From JBBEAM01 sp040882845 (GTDB lineage: Bacteria; Pseudomonadota; Alphaproteobacteria; Kiloniellales; DSM-21159), in NCBI GenBank assembly GCA_040882845.1, contig JBBEAM010000005.1:1-64000 (forward strand): 64,000 nucleotides of DNA, in the 5' to 3' direction. The notes beneath the pieces were generated by a model, which was not told the DNA's origin, ran no database searches, and worked only from the letters and a program-made list of their open reading frames with translations. How positions within the stretch are numbered: position 1 is the first letter of the stretch; each line of letters begins with the position of its first letter. Below are positions 16,893-25,028 of the stretch, piece by piece. A program made the translations under genes and the position numbers.

Positions 16893-17015
16893 ATGCCCTC
16901 ATCCCAAGCCATCACCAAAACCGCAGATCCCGCCCTGCTGACCAGCGCCAAGGTCAACGAAACGCTGTTCCGCCCCTGGGCCCTCTGGGAGCGGGAGATC
17001 TGCGGAGAGGGCTGA
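16893..17015 (+). CDS. Small ORF (40 aa), unknown
   Basis: An ATG preceded by GAGGA at about 7 bp opens a 40-residue frame containing KVNETLFRPWALWEREICG. It lies between the ALDH and RraA genes, same strand, 27 bp after one and 44 bp before the other. Spacing and ribosome binding site look like those of a translated gene; the sequence is not low-complexity. I do not recognise it. It could also be the N-terminal stub of a lost gene. Confidence 0.35.
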   Translation: MPSSQAITKTADPALLTSAKVNETLFRPWALWEREICGEG

Positions 17016-17059
17016 GCGCACCGCGCGGCCCAAGAGACGCCAGACAGGGAGCAAGCCCC

Positions 17060-17668
17060 ATGAAGAATGCAGTCGAGGTGTTCAATAAATTCGGCACCGG
17101 CGACCTCTGCAACGCCCATCCAGAGGTGCGCGCACTGGGCGCCGCGATCAAGCCGCTCTACCCCGGCATCAAGCTGATCGGCCCGGCCAAGACGGCGCGG
17201 ATGTCGCCGGGTCAGAACGCCGCGATCCATCTCGCCGTACATACCTCGCAGCCGGGCGATGTTCTGGTGGTCGACGGCGGAGGCACGCGAGGCTTTGGCC
17301 CCTTCGGCGATATCCTGGCAACCGGTTGCCAGAAAAAGCAGATTGCCGGCCTGGTGATCGACAGCACCATCCGCGACGCCGGCGCGCTACGGGAGATGCA
17401 GTTCCCGGTGTTCTGCCTCGGCAGCAACCCGACCGGCACCGTCAAGACCGAGGTACCGGAAGTGGATATCGAGATCCTCTGCGGCGATGCGCCGGTGAAG
17501 CCCGGCGACCTGATCTTCGGCGACGATGACGGCGTCGTGGTGATCCCTCAGGCGCTGGCCGCCGAAGTCGCGGAGAAGGCAGCCGCCGTGCAGGCAAGGG
17601 AGAAAGGCTTCCTGGAGCGCCTGGCCGCCGGCGAGACCACCTACGAAATCTTCAAGCTCGGAGGTTAA
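17060..17668 (+). CDS. RraA-family protein (4-carboxy-4-hydroxy-2-oxoadipate aldolase-like), copy 1
   Basis: 202 residues, RraA/HMG-CHA aldolase family. It keeps GTGDLCNAHP, VVDGGGTRGFGPFGDI and the D-X20-R-D spacing from FGDIL to STIRDAG, but the acidic residue expected two positions after R-D is missing (RDAGA). Family aldolases split 4-carboxy-4-hydroxy-2-oxoadipate to pyruvate and oxaloacetate at the end of the protocatechuate 4,5-cleavage route (LigK). RBS GGGAGC precedes the ATG. One of three paralogues in the island. Confidence 0.88.
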   Translation: MKNAVEVFNKFGTGDLCNAHPEVRALGAAIKPLYPGIKLIGPAKTARMSPGQNAAIHLAVHTSQPGDVLVVDGGGTRGFGPFGDILATGCQKKQIAGLVIDSTIRDAGALREMQFPVFCLGSNPTGTVKTEVPEVDIEILCGDAPVKPGDLIFGDDDGVVVIPQALAAEVAEKAAAVQAREKGFLERLAAGETTYEIFKLGG

Positions 17669-17724
17669 CGCGGGTCCCGCCTCAGCCGTTTTTACCCCAA
17701 TACTTCGCGAGCCGTGCTAGTCTT

Positions 17725-17736
17725 TTAGACATCTAA
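17725..17736. promoter_or_regulatory. Island operator upstream of Gfo/Idh/MocA gene 1
   Basis: TTAGACATCTAA, a perfect palindrome of TTAGA/TCTAA around CA, lies 20 bp before the start codon. It is identical over 12 bp to the copy at 27715-27726. Confidence 0.65.
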
Positions 17737-17756
17737 TTTTGTATCGGGAGCGTCGA

Positions 17757-18986
17757 ATGGCTTCGCGCCACCGCGACGGCGGAATGAAAGTGCGGATCGG
17801 GGTGCTTGGCCTCGGGCGCGCCTTTCTCGCCATGGGGTCGAGCTTCCTCGACCACCCCGACGTTGCGCTCGCCGCCGCCGCCGATCCGAATCCGCAGGCG
17901 CGAGGCCGCTTCGACGCCGACTTCGGCCTGCCGGTCTTCGAAACCGCCGAGGAGCTCTGCGCGAGCGACGCAGTCGATGCGCTCTACATCGCCTCGCCGC
18001 ATCAGTATCACTGCGAGCAGGTCTGCCTCGCCGCCGAGCATAGCAAGCACGTCATCCTGGAAAAGCCCATGGCGCTTTGCTTGGAGGACTGCGACCGCAT
18101 GGTCGCGGCCGCCGAGAAGGCCGGGATTGTATTGGTCGTCGGGCACACCCACGCCTTCGATCCTCCACTGCTGCTGGCGCGCGAACTGATCGCCGCCGGC
18201 CGCTACGGCGCGCTGCGGATGATCCATCTCTGGACCTATACGGACTTTCTCTACCGGCCGCGCCGGCCCGAGGAGCTGGACACCGAACTCGGCGGGGGCA
18301 TTGTCTTCAATCAGCTCCCGCACCAGGTCGACATGATCCGCCATCTCGGCGGCGGCCGGCTGAAGTCCATCGCTGCACGGCTCGGCGCCTGGGACGAAAC
18401 GCGTCCGACCGAAGGCGCCAGCGCCGCGACATTCGAGTTCGAGGACGGCTGCTTCGGCAGCATGACCTACAGCGGATATGCGCATTTCGACACCGCAGAG
18501 TTCACTGAGGGAGTCGGCGAAAATGGCCTGCCCTCTTCGCAGCAGAAGCACGCCGAGACGCGCAAAGCTCTGACTGCCTTTTCCGACCCCGAGGCCGAAG
18601 CCCGCTACAAGCAGGAAACTGGCTATGCGGGCCGCGGGTTACCGCCTCGCGACCGCGCCGAACGGCATCAGAACTTCGGGCTGCTGATCGCGACCTGCGA
18701 TCGCGCCGACCTGCGCCTCCTGCCCAAAGGCGTGGGCGTCTACAGCAGCGCGGGTTTCGAACTGCTCCCGGCACGAGGCGGCCGGGGCAGCGGCAATCGC
18801 TCGGGCGTTATCGACGAGTTGGTCGATGCGCTGCGCGGCCATTACTCCGCCGTGCACGACGGCCGCTGGGCCAAGGCAACCCTTGAGGCCTGCCTGGCGA
18901 TCCTGGACTCGGACAAGCGCGGCGAGGCAGTCCATCTCCGGCATCAAGTAGCTCTGCGAGAACGCGAGAATATCAGAAAAACCTAA
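17757..18986 (+). CDS. Gfo/Idh/MocA-family NAD(P)-dependent dehydrogenase, copy 1
   Basis: 409 residues from the ATG with GGGAG six bases upstream; an ATG 18 bp earlier has no RBS. Rossmann motif IGVLGLGRAFLAMG, then the family EKPMALCLEDC segment (catalytic Lys) and GHTHAFDP. The YRPRRPEELDTELGGGI stretch resembles phthalate dihydrodiol dehydrogenases and LigC-type semialdehyde dehydrogenases. Possible roles are oxidation of a cis-dihydrodiol made by a Rieske enzyme, or of 4-carboxy-2-hydroxymuconate semialdehyde. It has its own operator copy and a paralogue at 25509-26711. Confidence 0.92.
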   Translation: MASRHRDGGMKVRIGVLGLGRAFLAMGSSFLDHPDVALAAAADPNPQARGRFDADFGLPVFETAEELCASDAVDALYIASPHQYHCEQVCLAAEHSKHVILEKPMALCLEDCDRMVAAAEKAGIVLVVGHTHAFDPPLLLARELIAAGRYGALRMIHLWTYTDFLYRPRRPEELDTELGGGIVFNQLPHQVDMIRHLGGGRLKSIAARLGAWDETRPTEGASAATFEFEDGCFGSMTYSGYAHFDTAEFTEGVGENGLPSSQQKHAETRKALTAFSDPEAEARYKQETGYAGRGLPPRDRAERHQNFGLLIATCDRADLRLLPKGVGVYSSAGFELLPARGGRGSGNRSGVIDELVDALRGHYSAVHDGRWAKATLEACLAILDSDKRGEAVHLRHQVALRERENIRKT

Positions 18987-19053
18987 GCGCCGTTTCGAAA
19001 TCGAAAACCGTTAATCTAAACGTAAAAAGGGAGGAAAAAGCCTGGGGCGGCCT

Positions 19054-19148
19054 GGTTACGGTTTCGCCAGCAAGATCGGCGCGGCGTGCTGCACGGTGTG
19101 ATCCCAATCATGATCTTCACGATGAACGCGATCCGCAAGATCAAGTCG
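19054..19148 (+). pseudogene. Relic of an ABC-transporter permease
   Basis: Two neighbouring frames together spell a stretch typical of NitT/TauT-type ABC permeases: GYGFASKIGAA in one frame, then GVLHGVIPIMIFTMNAIRKI in the next. A frameshift joins them and the rest of the gene is gone. It fills much of the 200-bp gap between the Gfo/Idh gene and the class II aldolase. Suggests an older uptake system replaced by the TRAP transporter. Short, so tentative. Confidence 0.4.
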
Positions 19149-19186
19149 GCGAGATGTTTACCGGACGCAAGGGTCTCGAAGCCGGT

Positions 19187-19966
19187 TCACCGGCCCTCAT
19201 GTGCTTCCAAAAGTTTGCAGTAGTGACGCCAGGTCCACTTGAAGACGTCCTTGCCATGCTCCTGCGCCTTCTTGTCCTGGCTCTCGCGCAGCTTGCGGAA
19301 GTACTCCAGATCCGCGTCGTCGATCGGCGCCGGAGTCCCGCCAGCCTTGGCGATCTCCAGGGTGATACCGGCCAAGGTCTCCAGGCGGATAGCGTTGATC
19401 GTCGCTTCTTCGACCGAGCTGCCAACGCTGACGATGCCATGGCCGCGCAGGATGCCGACCTTCTTGCCGTCGACCGCGGCCGCGACCTCCTGGCCTAGCT
19501 CGGCGCTGCGGATCAGCACCGACTTGGGAAAGATCGGAATACCGTCCATTGCCAGATACATGGCGTTGGGGTCGAAGGAGCCGAACAGCGGCTTTATGTC
19601 GAGCCCGGCCAGGGTGCAGATCAGCGAGGCGCGCGGATGGGCATGCAGCACCGACATGGCCTCCGGCCGGTTTCGGAAGATCTCGCCGTGGATCGGTAGC
19701 TCGGTCGGGGTCTCGTACTCTTCGGCCTGCTCCAAATCGCACCCGTCGAAACCGCAAGCGCGCACCGCTTCTGGCTGGGTGAAAGCGAGCCCAGCTTCTT
19801 GCTTGCCGCGACAGCGGATCAGCATCCTGTTGTCGCCAATCCTGGCGCTGACGTGACCGGTGGTCTCGCGGACCAGGCCAAGCATCGCCAAGATACGACA
19901 GGCTGTGGAGATCTTCTCGTCCAGCTCCCTGCGCTCGGCGTAGGAGATCGTGCTAACCCCTAGCAT
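19187..19966 (-). CDS. Class II aldolase/adducin-family protein
   Basis: 259 residues from an ATG with GGGAG six bases upstream, overlapping the 3' end of Rieske gene 2 by 14 bp, which indicates translational coupling. Metal-binding histidines typical of the family are visible in VLHAHPRAS and RGHGIVS, and the GHVSARIG segment is the phosphate/carboxylate loop. Members cleave or decarboxylate hydroxy-oxo acids or fuculose-phosphate-type substrates with Zn2+ or Mn2+. In aromatic clusters related proteins act as decarboxylases or aldolases on ring-derived acids. Substrate unknown. Confidence 0.92.
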   Translation of the reverse strand: MLGVSTISYAERRELDEKISTACRILAMLGLVRETTGHVSARIGDNRMLIRCRGKQEAGLAFTQPEAVRACGFDGCDLEQAEEYETPTELPIHGEIFRNRPEAMSVLHAHPRASLICTLAGLDIKPLFGSFDPNAMYLAMDGIPIFPKSVLIRSAELGQEVAAAVDGKKVGILRGHGIVSVGSSVEEATINAIRLETLAGITLEIAKAGGTPAPIDDADLEYFRKLRESQDKKAQEHGKDVFKWTWRHYCKLLEAHEGR

Positions 19967-21260
19967 GGAGGCTCCCGGCGTACTGCAGCGAGCGCATATC
20001 GCTCTTGTCATCTCCTGGCGCGAAGAGATCGAGCAGATCCACGGCGATCGGCGAGTAACGCGCCTGAGTGCGCGCCAGCAGGCTGGCGAAGCCGTCGCGG
20101 AAGTGCTCCTTGTCCTTCTCCAGCGGCAGGTCGATGCGCTGGTTCTTCGCTGCGTCGCGGATCACGCCGATGGGTTCCTCGCCCTGCTCGACCTTCTTGA
20201 TCTCCCGTTGCAGCATGCGCCGGAAAGAGGCTACGCCCCTATCGGTCGAGCCGAGATTCTCTCTCGAGCGGTCGGCGATCTCGCCCTGGAAGACCCAGGC
20301 CATAATGTCCTGGGCATCGATCATGTCGACGATGTACTCGCCGGTCTCGTCGGTATAGGGGACATCGTAGAGCGGCACTTCCGTTAGCAGCCGTTCCGGC
20401 ACATCGGTGCCATCCGGCGGCAGATAGGCGTTGTACCAGTAGTGCATGGTGTGGGTATCGTCCATCGGCACCCGGATCTGGAACGCGTAGCTGCGCCACA
20501 GCCCCTTACCGCCTCCGCTACCGACCGAAAGGATGTTCGGGAAGACTACCGGATGGCCGACCTGCCAGTCGTCGCAGTCTTCCGACTGACCTTCCAGCAG
20601 CCGTCGCTTGATCATTCCGTATTCGAACTCGTCGAAGGCGATCTTGAGGTGCTTGCGGCTGATCGTGAACTTGGCGCCTTCTTCTTCCATGATGAACTCG
20701 TGAAACTGGCCGTGCAGCCACTCCGTATGCACGGGATCCAGAGAATTCTCCATGATCTGCAGCCAGTTGCAGGGAATCATCGCCTGTCCAACCATGCGGA
20801 TCGCATCGTCGGCCAGGAAGCCGTCGAAGCGCGGCAGCAGCGGCGCCGGATCCGGGCCGAGATAGGCAAAGACCAGGCCGCCGAGGGTTTCGACCGGATA
20901 GGCCGGGGTCTTGATCTTGTCCTTCAGCTTGCTGCCTTCGGGCTCGTTAGGCTGCTCGATGCAGCCGCCCTGCCCGTCGAACTGCCAGCCATGATAGGGG
21001 CAGCGAATGCCGTCCTTGGTCGGGATGCCATAGGCCAGGGAGGCGCCGCGGTGCGGACAGCGCTCCTCGATCAAACCAAGCTCGCCTTGGCGGTTCTTAT
21101 AGAGAACCAGATCCTCGCCCAAAAGCCGCACCCGTTTGGTCCAGCAGTTTTCCATTTCGCTGGCCGCGCCGACGACATGCCAGTAACGCCGCAGCAACTC
21201 GCCTCCTGGCGTGTCCGCACCAACTCGGGTTACGCGTTCGTTCTCTTCCCTGGAAAGCAT
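19953..21260 (-). CDS. Rieske non-haem iron oxygenase, alpha subunit (copy 2)
   Basis: 435 residues from the ATG preceded by GAGAGG; further upstream in-frame codons lie in the promoter region. Rieske ligands C68, H70, C87 and H90 (RCPHRGAS, RCPYHGW); mononuclear iron ligands D175, H178 and H183 in SLDPVHTEWLH. Same phthalate-dioxygenase-type group as copy 1 but clearly divergent from it. Both lack a fused or adjacent reductase and probably share the reductase at 26713-27684. First gene of an operon with the class II aldolase. Hydroxylates or demethylates an aromatic acid. Confidence 0.94.
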   Translation of the reverse strand: MLSREENERVTRVGADTPGGELLRRYWHVVGAASEMENCWTKRVRLLGEDLVLYKNRQGELGLIEERCPHRGASLAYGIPTKDGIRCPYHGWQFDGQGGCIEQPNEPEGSKLKDKIKTPAYPVETLGGLVFAYLGPDPAPLLPRFDGFLADDAIRMVGQAMIPCNWLQIMENSLDPVHTEWLHGQFHEFIMEEEGAKFTISRKHLKIAFDEFEYGMIKRRLLEGQSEDCDDWQVGHPVVFPNILSVGSGGGKGLWRSYAFQIRVPMDDTHTMHYWYNAYLPPDGTDVPERLLTEVPLYDVPYTDETGEYIVDMIDAQDIMAWVFQGEIADRSRENLGSTDRGVASFRRMLQREIKKVEQGEEPIGVIRDAAKNQRIDLPLEKDKEHFRDGFASLLARTQARYSPIAVDLLDLFAPGDDKSDMRSLQYAGSLHARG

Positions 21261-21358
21261 CGTCTCTCGTTTCCTCTCGGATTCAGAAGTTCTCGGCCGT
21301 TCCCAAACCCCGCGGCGCAAAGCCCGAGCAGAGCGTTATCGTCGCCCTTACCTCTTGC

Positions 21359-21370
21359 TTCGATATCTAA
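21359..21370. promoter_or_regulatory. Island operator between divergent Rieske 2 and permease genes
   Basis: TTCGATATCTAA, one mismatch from TTAG-N4-CTAA, lies about 98 bp before Rieske 2 and 81 bp before the permease start, in a short AT-rich segment. Confidence 0.5.
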
Positions 21371-21451
21371 GTCTATTTACTTTATGACAAGCGAAAACGA
21401 CTGTCCACCTTTCAAATCGTGCCCACCCTCCTGCCAGGAGCGCTCATCTCC

Positions 21452-22039
21452 ATGCCCAGTTCTACAGAAAACGCGCCGCAAGAGGAGAGAGGGGGCAGGC
21501 GACGGCGCAGACCCGTATTGAACACAGAGTTCTACTTTTTCGTAGTGCTAGCGCTGTCCTTGGGCGTCGCGGTCTATTGGATCAAGGGCGCCGACGCGGT
21601 TTGGAAATCTCTGGAAAGCTCCTTCGACCTGATCGTCGTGATCGGCCCGCTGGTTGTCGGCTCAGTCGTCTTCGCCGGCTATGCCGAGACACTTCTGCCG
21701 AAGAACCTGGTGGCGCGATGGCTTGGAGGAGAAGCTGGCTTCACAGGAATCTGCATTGCGACGCTGGCCGGAATCCTGACCCCCGGGGGGCCCTTCGCCT
21801 CCTTCGGCGTATTGATTGGCCTCGCCAGGACCGGCGCAAGCTTCGTGTCCTGCGTGACCTATCTGACGGCTTGGTCGGTGCTCGGCCTGCACCGGCTGTT
21901 CGTCTGGGAGATTCCCTTGCTCGGCCTCGATCTTGCCCTGCTGCGCTTCACTTGCTCATTGCCGCTGCCCTTCATCGCCGGCCTGCTCAGCCACCTGTTG
22001 ATCCAGCGACTAGGCTATAGCCCAAGGACACAGCCCTGA
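21452..22039 (+). CDS. YraQ/DUF318-like permease, first half-protein
   Basis: 195 residues from the ATG with CAGGAG 11 bases upstream. A basic N-terminus (GGRRRRRPV) precedes about five hydrophobic segments. It contains GILTPGGPFASFG, a glycine-proline re-entrant motif of the predicted-permease family, and LTAWSVLGLHRLFVWE. The next gene carries the same two motifs, so each encodes one half of what is one chain in many genomes. Located in the inner membrane. What it moves is unknown; the operator upstream places it in the catabolic regulon. Confidence 0.8.
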   Translation: MPSSTENAPQEERGGRRRRRPVLNTEFYFFVVLALSLGVAVYWIKGADAVWKSLESSFDLIVVIGPLVVGSVVFAGYAETLLPKNLVARWLGGEAGFTGICIATLAGILTPGGPFASFGVLIGLARTGASFVSCVTYLTAWSVLGLHRLFVWEIPLLGLDLALLRFTCSLPLPFIAGLLSHLLIQRLGYSPRTQP

Positions 22040-22040
22040 G

Positions 22041-22538
22041 ATGTTGATCTCCTATGTAATCGTTTGGGGTTTGGCCATGGCGCTTATGCTGGCCGCCGGA
22101 TTCAGTGACGCGGCACGCCACAAGCAGTCGATCTCCAATGCCTGGGAGATAGGCAAGCCGATCTTCGTGCGTTTGCCGCTGGCGATAGTAGCGGCTTCAT
22201 TCCTGGGACAATTGCTGCCGCAGGAACTGATCGGCAGCCTGCTAGGCGAATCTACAGGCGTAGCCGGCGTGTTGGTTGCCGTTGTGATCGGCGGCCTGCT
22301 GCCCGGCGGCCCGCTGATCACCTTTCCCATCGTCACCGCGATCTACAGCGCAGGCGCCGGAGCGCCGCAGATCGTCGCCCTGCTGACGGCCTGGTCGATC
22401 TTCGCGCTGCATCGCGTCATCACCTTCGAGCTGCCTGGCATGGGGCCGCGCTTCGTCGCCTTCCGGCTAATCGTCACGGCGATCCTGCCGGTGCTGGCTG
22501 GGCTGCTGGCGGCACTGTTGCCGAAAGCCCTATACTAG
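22041..22538 (+). CDS. YraQ/DUF318-like permease, second half-protein
   Basis: 165 residues starting one base after the previous stop, so translation is coupled. About four to five hydrophobic segments, with GGLLPGGPLITFP and LTAWSIFALHRVITFE, clear counterparts of motifs in the first half. Probably forms a heterodimer with it. A CTAGCG/CGCTAG inverted repeat spans its stop codon and is followed by a T-rich stretch, a possible terminator toward the convergent RraA gene. Confidence 0.8.
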   Translation: MLISYVIVWGLAMALMLAAGFSDAARHKQSISNAWEIGKPIFVRLPLAIVAASFLGQLLPQELIGSLLGESTGVAGVLVAVVIGGLLPGGPLITFPIVTAIYSAGAGAPQIVALLTAWSIFALHRVITFELPGMGPRFVAFRLIVTAILPVLAGLLAALLPKALY

Positions 22539-22548
22539 CGGGAAGTCG

Positions 22549-23220
22549 CTAGCTCTTCTTTTCCTTGGATTGCAGGGCGTGGTAGCGGAACTTCTCCCGC
22601 GCCTCGCGAATGGTCGCGCCCTTGGTGACGGCCTCGCGGATCGCATTCTCCGCATCCTCGATCTCCCGCGCCGCTTTCAGTACTTCGGCAGCCTGTTCCC
22701 GGGGCACCACGACGATGCCGTCGCTGTCGCCGATCAGGATATCGCCAGGATGCACACGCACGCTGCCCAGTGAGACGGGAACATTGACGGCATCGGCCTG
22801 CACCCGCTCCTTGCCGGTGCGCATGAAATAGCCGCGGGAATAGATCGGATAGCCGATTTCCCGGCTGAGCGCAGTGTCGCGGCAGACGCCGTGGATCACC
22901 GTGCCTGCGACTCCGGTCCGATCTGAAACCGCGGTCAGGATGTCGCCCCAGACTGTGCAGTCTTCGCGCCCGGCGTTATCGAGCACAACCACGGCACCTT
23001 CCGGCACGTCGTCGATGTAGTCGCCGACGGTCCCCTTGACTACGCCGCAGGGCTCGTACTTGACGGTGAAGGCGGGGCCGGCCAGGCGAAAACCGGGGTC
23101 GAGAGGCTTCAATCCCTGAGCCTGCCCCTCGATGCCGAGGCGGTCGAGGGCGTCGGAAATCGCCGAGCAGGGCAGGGCCACCAGCTCGGCCACAAGTTTC
23201 TTTTCGTTCGCTTCGGCCAT
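22549..23220 (-). CDS. RraA-family protein, copy 2
   Basis: 223 residues. Family landmarks CSAISDALDRLGIEG, VVLDNAGREDCTVWGDIL and GVCRDTALSREIGYP. The D-X20-R-D spacing is intact from WGDIL to CRD, but the acidic residue of the aldolase motif D-X20-R-D-X2-E/D is not there (RDTAL). A C-terminal helical tail (EIEDAENAIREAV...) is longer than in copy 1. Last gene of the operon RidA - amidohydrolase - RraA 3 - RraA 2, 17 bp after RraA 3. Confidence 0.88.
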   Translation of the reverse strand: MAEANEKKLVAELVALPCSAISDALDRLGIEGQAQGLKPLDPGFRLAGPAFTVKYEPCGVVKGTVGDYIDDVPEGAVVVLDNAGREDCTVWGDILTAVSDRTGVAGTVIHGVCRDTALSREIGYPIYSRGYFMRTGKERVQADAVNVPVSLGSVRVHPGDILIGDSDGIVVVPREQAAEVLKAAREIEDAENAIREAVTKGATIREAREKFRYHALQSKEKKS

Positions 23221-23237
23221 GCCGCGCTCCTTAAGGC

Positions 23238-23888
23238 TTATTTGCTGATCAGGTTCTCGTAGCTTTCGCCCATCACCTCGCTGACCGGACGGCCACTGCG
23301 GACCGCCTCGGCCATCGCAGCCTCGCGCTTGCCGATCTCCTCGGCAGTCTTGAGGACCTTGTCCACATCCTCGGCGCGGATGAAGACGACGCCGCTGGCG
23401 TCGGCCACGGCGTAGTCGCCAGGGGAGACGGAGATGCCGCTGATCTCCACCGGCTCATTGTAGGACTGCTCGACGATACGGCCGCGCGCCGTGACCGGGA
23501 TGAAGGCCTTGGCGTAGAGCGGAAACTCGAGGTCGATGGCCTCGTCGATGTCACGGGCCGCACCGTCGACAATGACCCCGGAAAGGCCCCGGGTCTTGGC
23601 CGCCAGCGAGAGGATGCCACCCCAGCCAGAGGCATTGGTGCGGCCACGGTTGTCGACCACGACGATATCGCCTTCTTCGGCATCCATCACCGCGCCGGTA
23701 CAGAGATGGCGCTTCGGCACCTCGCGCCCCTTGGCCACCAGCTTGACGGTCTGCACCTTTCCGGCAATACGCAGATTCGGCCAGGCCCGCTGCAGCCCCA
23801 GCGCCGCACCCGGCAGGCCGAGCTTGTCGAGTGCGTCGGACAGATTGCAGGTATCGAGCTTGCGCAGGCGTTCGGCGATGCTTGCCAT
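23238..23888 (-). CDS. RraA-family protein, copy 3
   Basis: 216 residues. LDTCNLSDALDKLGLPG at the N-terminus and VVDNRGRTNASGWGGIL in the core. Here the R-D-X2-E part of the aldolase motif is present (ARDIDEAID) but the Asp 20 residues earlier is Gly (GWGGIL). Of the three paralogues this one alone keeps the acidic residue used by LigK-type aldolases. It follows the LigJ-like amidohydrolase by 136 bp. A LigK-like aldolase role is plausible by position but not certain from the motif. Confidence 0.88.
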   Translation of the reverse strand: MASIAERLRKLDTCNLSDALDKLGLPGAALGLQRAWPNLRIAGKVQTVKLVAKGREVPKRHLCTGAVMDAEEGDIVVVDNRGRTNASGWGGILSLAAKTRGLSGVIVDGAARDIDEAIDLEFPLYAKAFIPVTARGRIVEQSYNEPVEISGISVSPGDYAVADASGVVFIRAEDVDKVLKTAEEIGKREAAMAEAVRSGRPVSEVMGESYENLISK

Positions 23889-24024
23889 GAGTCGTCTCCT
23901 CGTCTTCGCGCGGCTCAGCCGCGCCTGTCGGTGTTACCGCCACGGAAGCCAACTGAGGCGCCCCGGCACCCGAATCTCTCCGCGGCACCGGGGCGCAGAC
24001 CGGCTCAGGCTTTGTCCCCGGCGT

Positions 24025-25023
24025 TTAGGACTTCGGATTGAAGTTCGTCGTGTAGACCTTCTTGCAGGTCCCTTCGAAGATCTTGGCCTTATCCTCGTCG
24101 CTCAGCCACTCGATTTCCTGGATCACCGGCTTGAGGTCGTCGAACTGGCGTCCGGTCGTCGGGTCTTCGACGGAGCCGGTGCCGGGGCGTTCAGTGCCGA
24201 ACATGCAGTTGTCGGGGCCGATGATCTGGAACAGGAACTCCAGGGCTTCCTTGGAGTAGTTGCAGGTGTCGAAGTAGAGCTGGCGCATCTTCTGATCGAA
24301 GGTCTGCGACTCCTTGCGGCGGACGTTCCAGGCGCGGAAACGGCCCATGTGATAGGGAATCGCCCCGCCGGCGTGGGAGACCACGATCTTCAGCTTGGGG
24401 AAGTCCTCAAAGACCTTGGAGTCGAGCAGCGAGATGATGCCGATGCTCTCCTCGTTGATGAACTTCAGGGTGTAGGATTCCCGCGCGTGGCAGCAGCTCG
24501 CCGAGTGGATCAGCGCCGGCACGTCGAGTTCAACCAGCTTCTCGTAGAGCGGATACCAGAACTCGTCGCCAAGGCCCGGCGGCGGCGCGCCGTCGCCTTC
24601 CATGGGATCGGGGTTCAACAGGCAGCCGATGAAGCCGAGCTCCTTGACGCATCGCTCCAGCTCTTCGATGCAGTTCTCCGGGCTGGTGTCCCGGTACTGC
24701 GGCAGGCCGGCAACGCCCCAGAGGCGGTTCGGATAGAGCTTGCACTGCTCGTAGATGATGTCGTTGACGCATTCGGTCCACAGCTGGGTCACTAGGCCTG
24801 GCTTGATCGAATGCAGCTGCGCAAAGGGACGCGGCGAGATGAACTGGATGTCGGTGCCGACCTCGTCCATCAGCTTGATCAGGCTGTCGGTGGACTTCTG
24901 CAAGGCTTCTTCGCCCAAACCGGGATACTTGATCGTCGGATTGGCGCGGCTGGCGACCAGATCCGCCTGATAGCGATAGACTTCGGGCGGCATCACCACA
25001 TGGGCATGACTGTCGATAATCAT
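24025..25023 (-). CDS. Amidohydrolase-family protein (ACMSD / 4-oxalomesaconate hydratase LigJ-like)
   Basis: 332 residues, amidohydrolase-2 TIM barrel. Metal-site motifs: IIDSHAHVVMPPE at the N-terminus, PALIHSASCCHARES mid-protein, IVVSHAGGAIPYHMGRF, and a late FGTERPGTG. The arrangement resembles LigJ, the hydratase acting on 4-oxalomesaconate in protocatechuate 4,5-cleavage, and also ACMSD-type decarboxylases. It is four genes from a LigC-type dehydrogenase and next to RraA aldolases, which favours hydratase. A dihydroxyphthalate-like decarboxylase is the alternative. Follows RidA by 5 bp. Confidence 0.88.
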   Translation of the reverse strand: MIIDSHAHVVMPPEVYRYQADLVASRANPTIKYPGLGEEALQKSTDSLIKLMDEVGTDIQFISPRPFAQLHSIKPGLVTQLWTECVNDIIYEQCKLYPNRLWGVAGLPQYRDTSPENCIEELERCVKELGFIGCLLNPDPMEGDGAPPPGLGDEFWYPLYEKLVELDVPALIHSASCCHARESYTLKFINEESIGIISLLDSKVFEDFPKLKIVVSHAGGAIPYHMGRFRAWNVRRKESQTFDQKMRQLYFDTCNYSKEALEFLFQIIGPDNCMFGTERPGTGSVEDPTTGRQFDDLKPVIQEIEWLSDEDKAKIFEGTCKKVYTTNFNPKS

Positions 25024-25028
25024 TCGGT

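Noticed and set aside
19006..19020. Another island operator (GTTAATCTAA)
   Set aside because: Only the right half-site matches; the left half is absent and no gene start is near.
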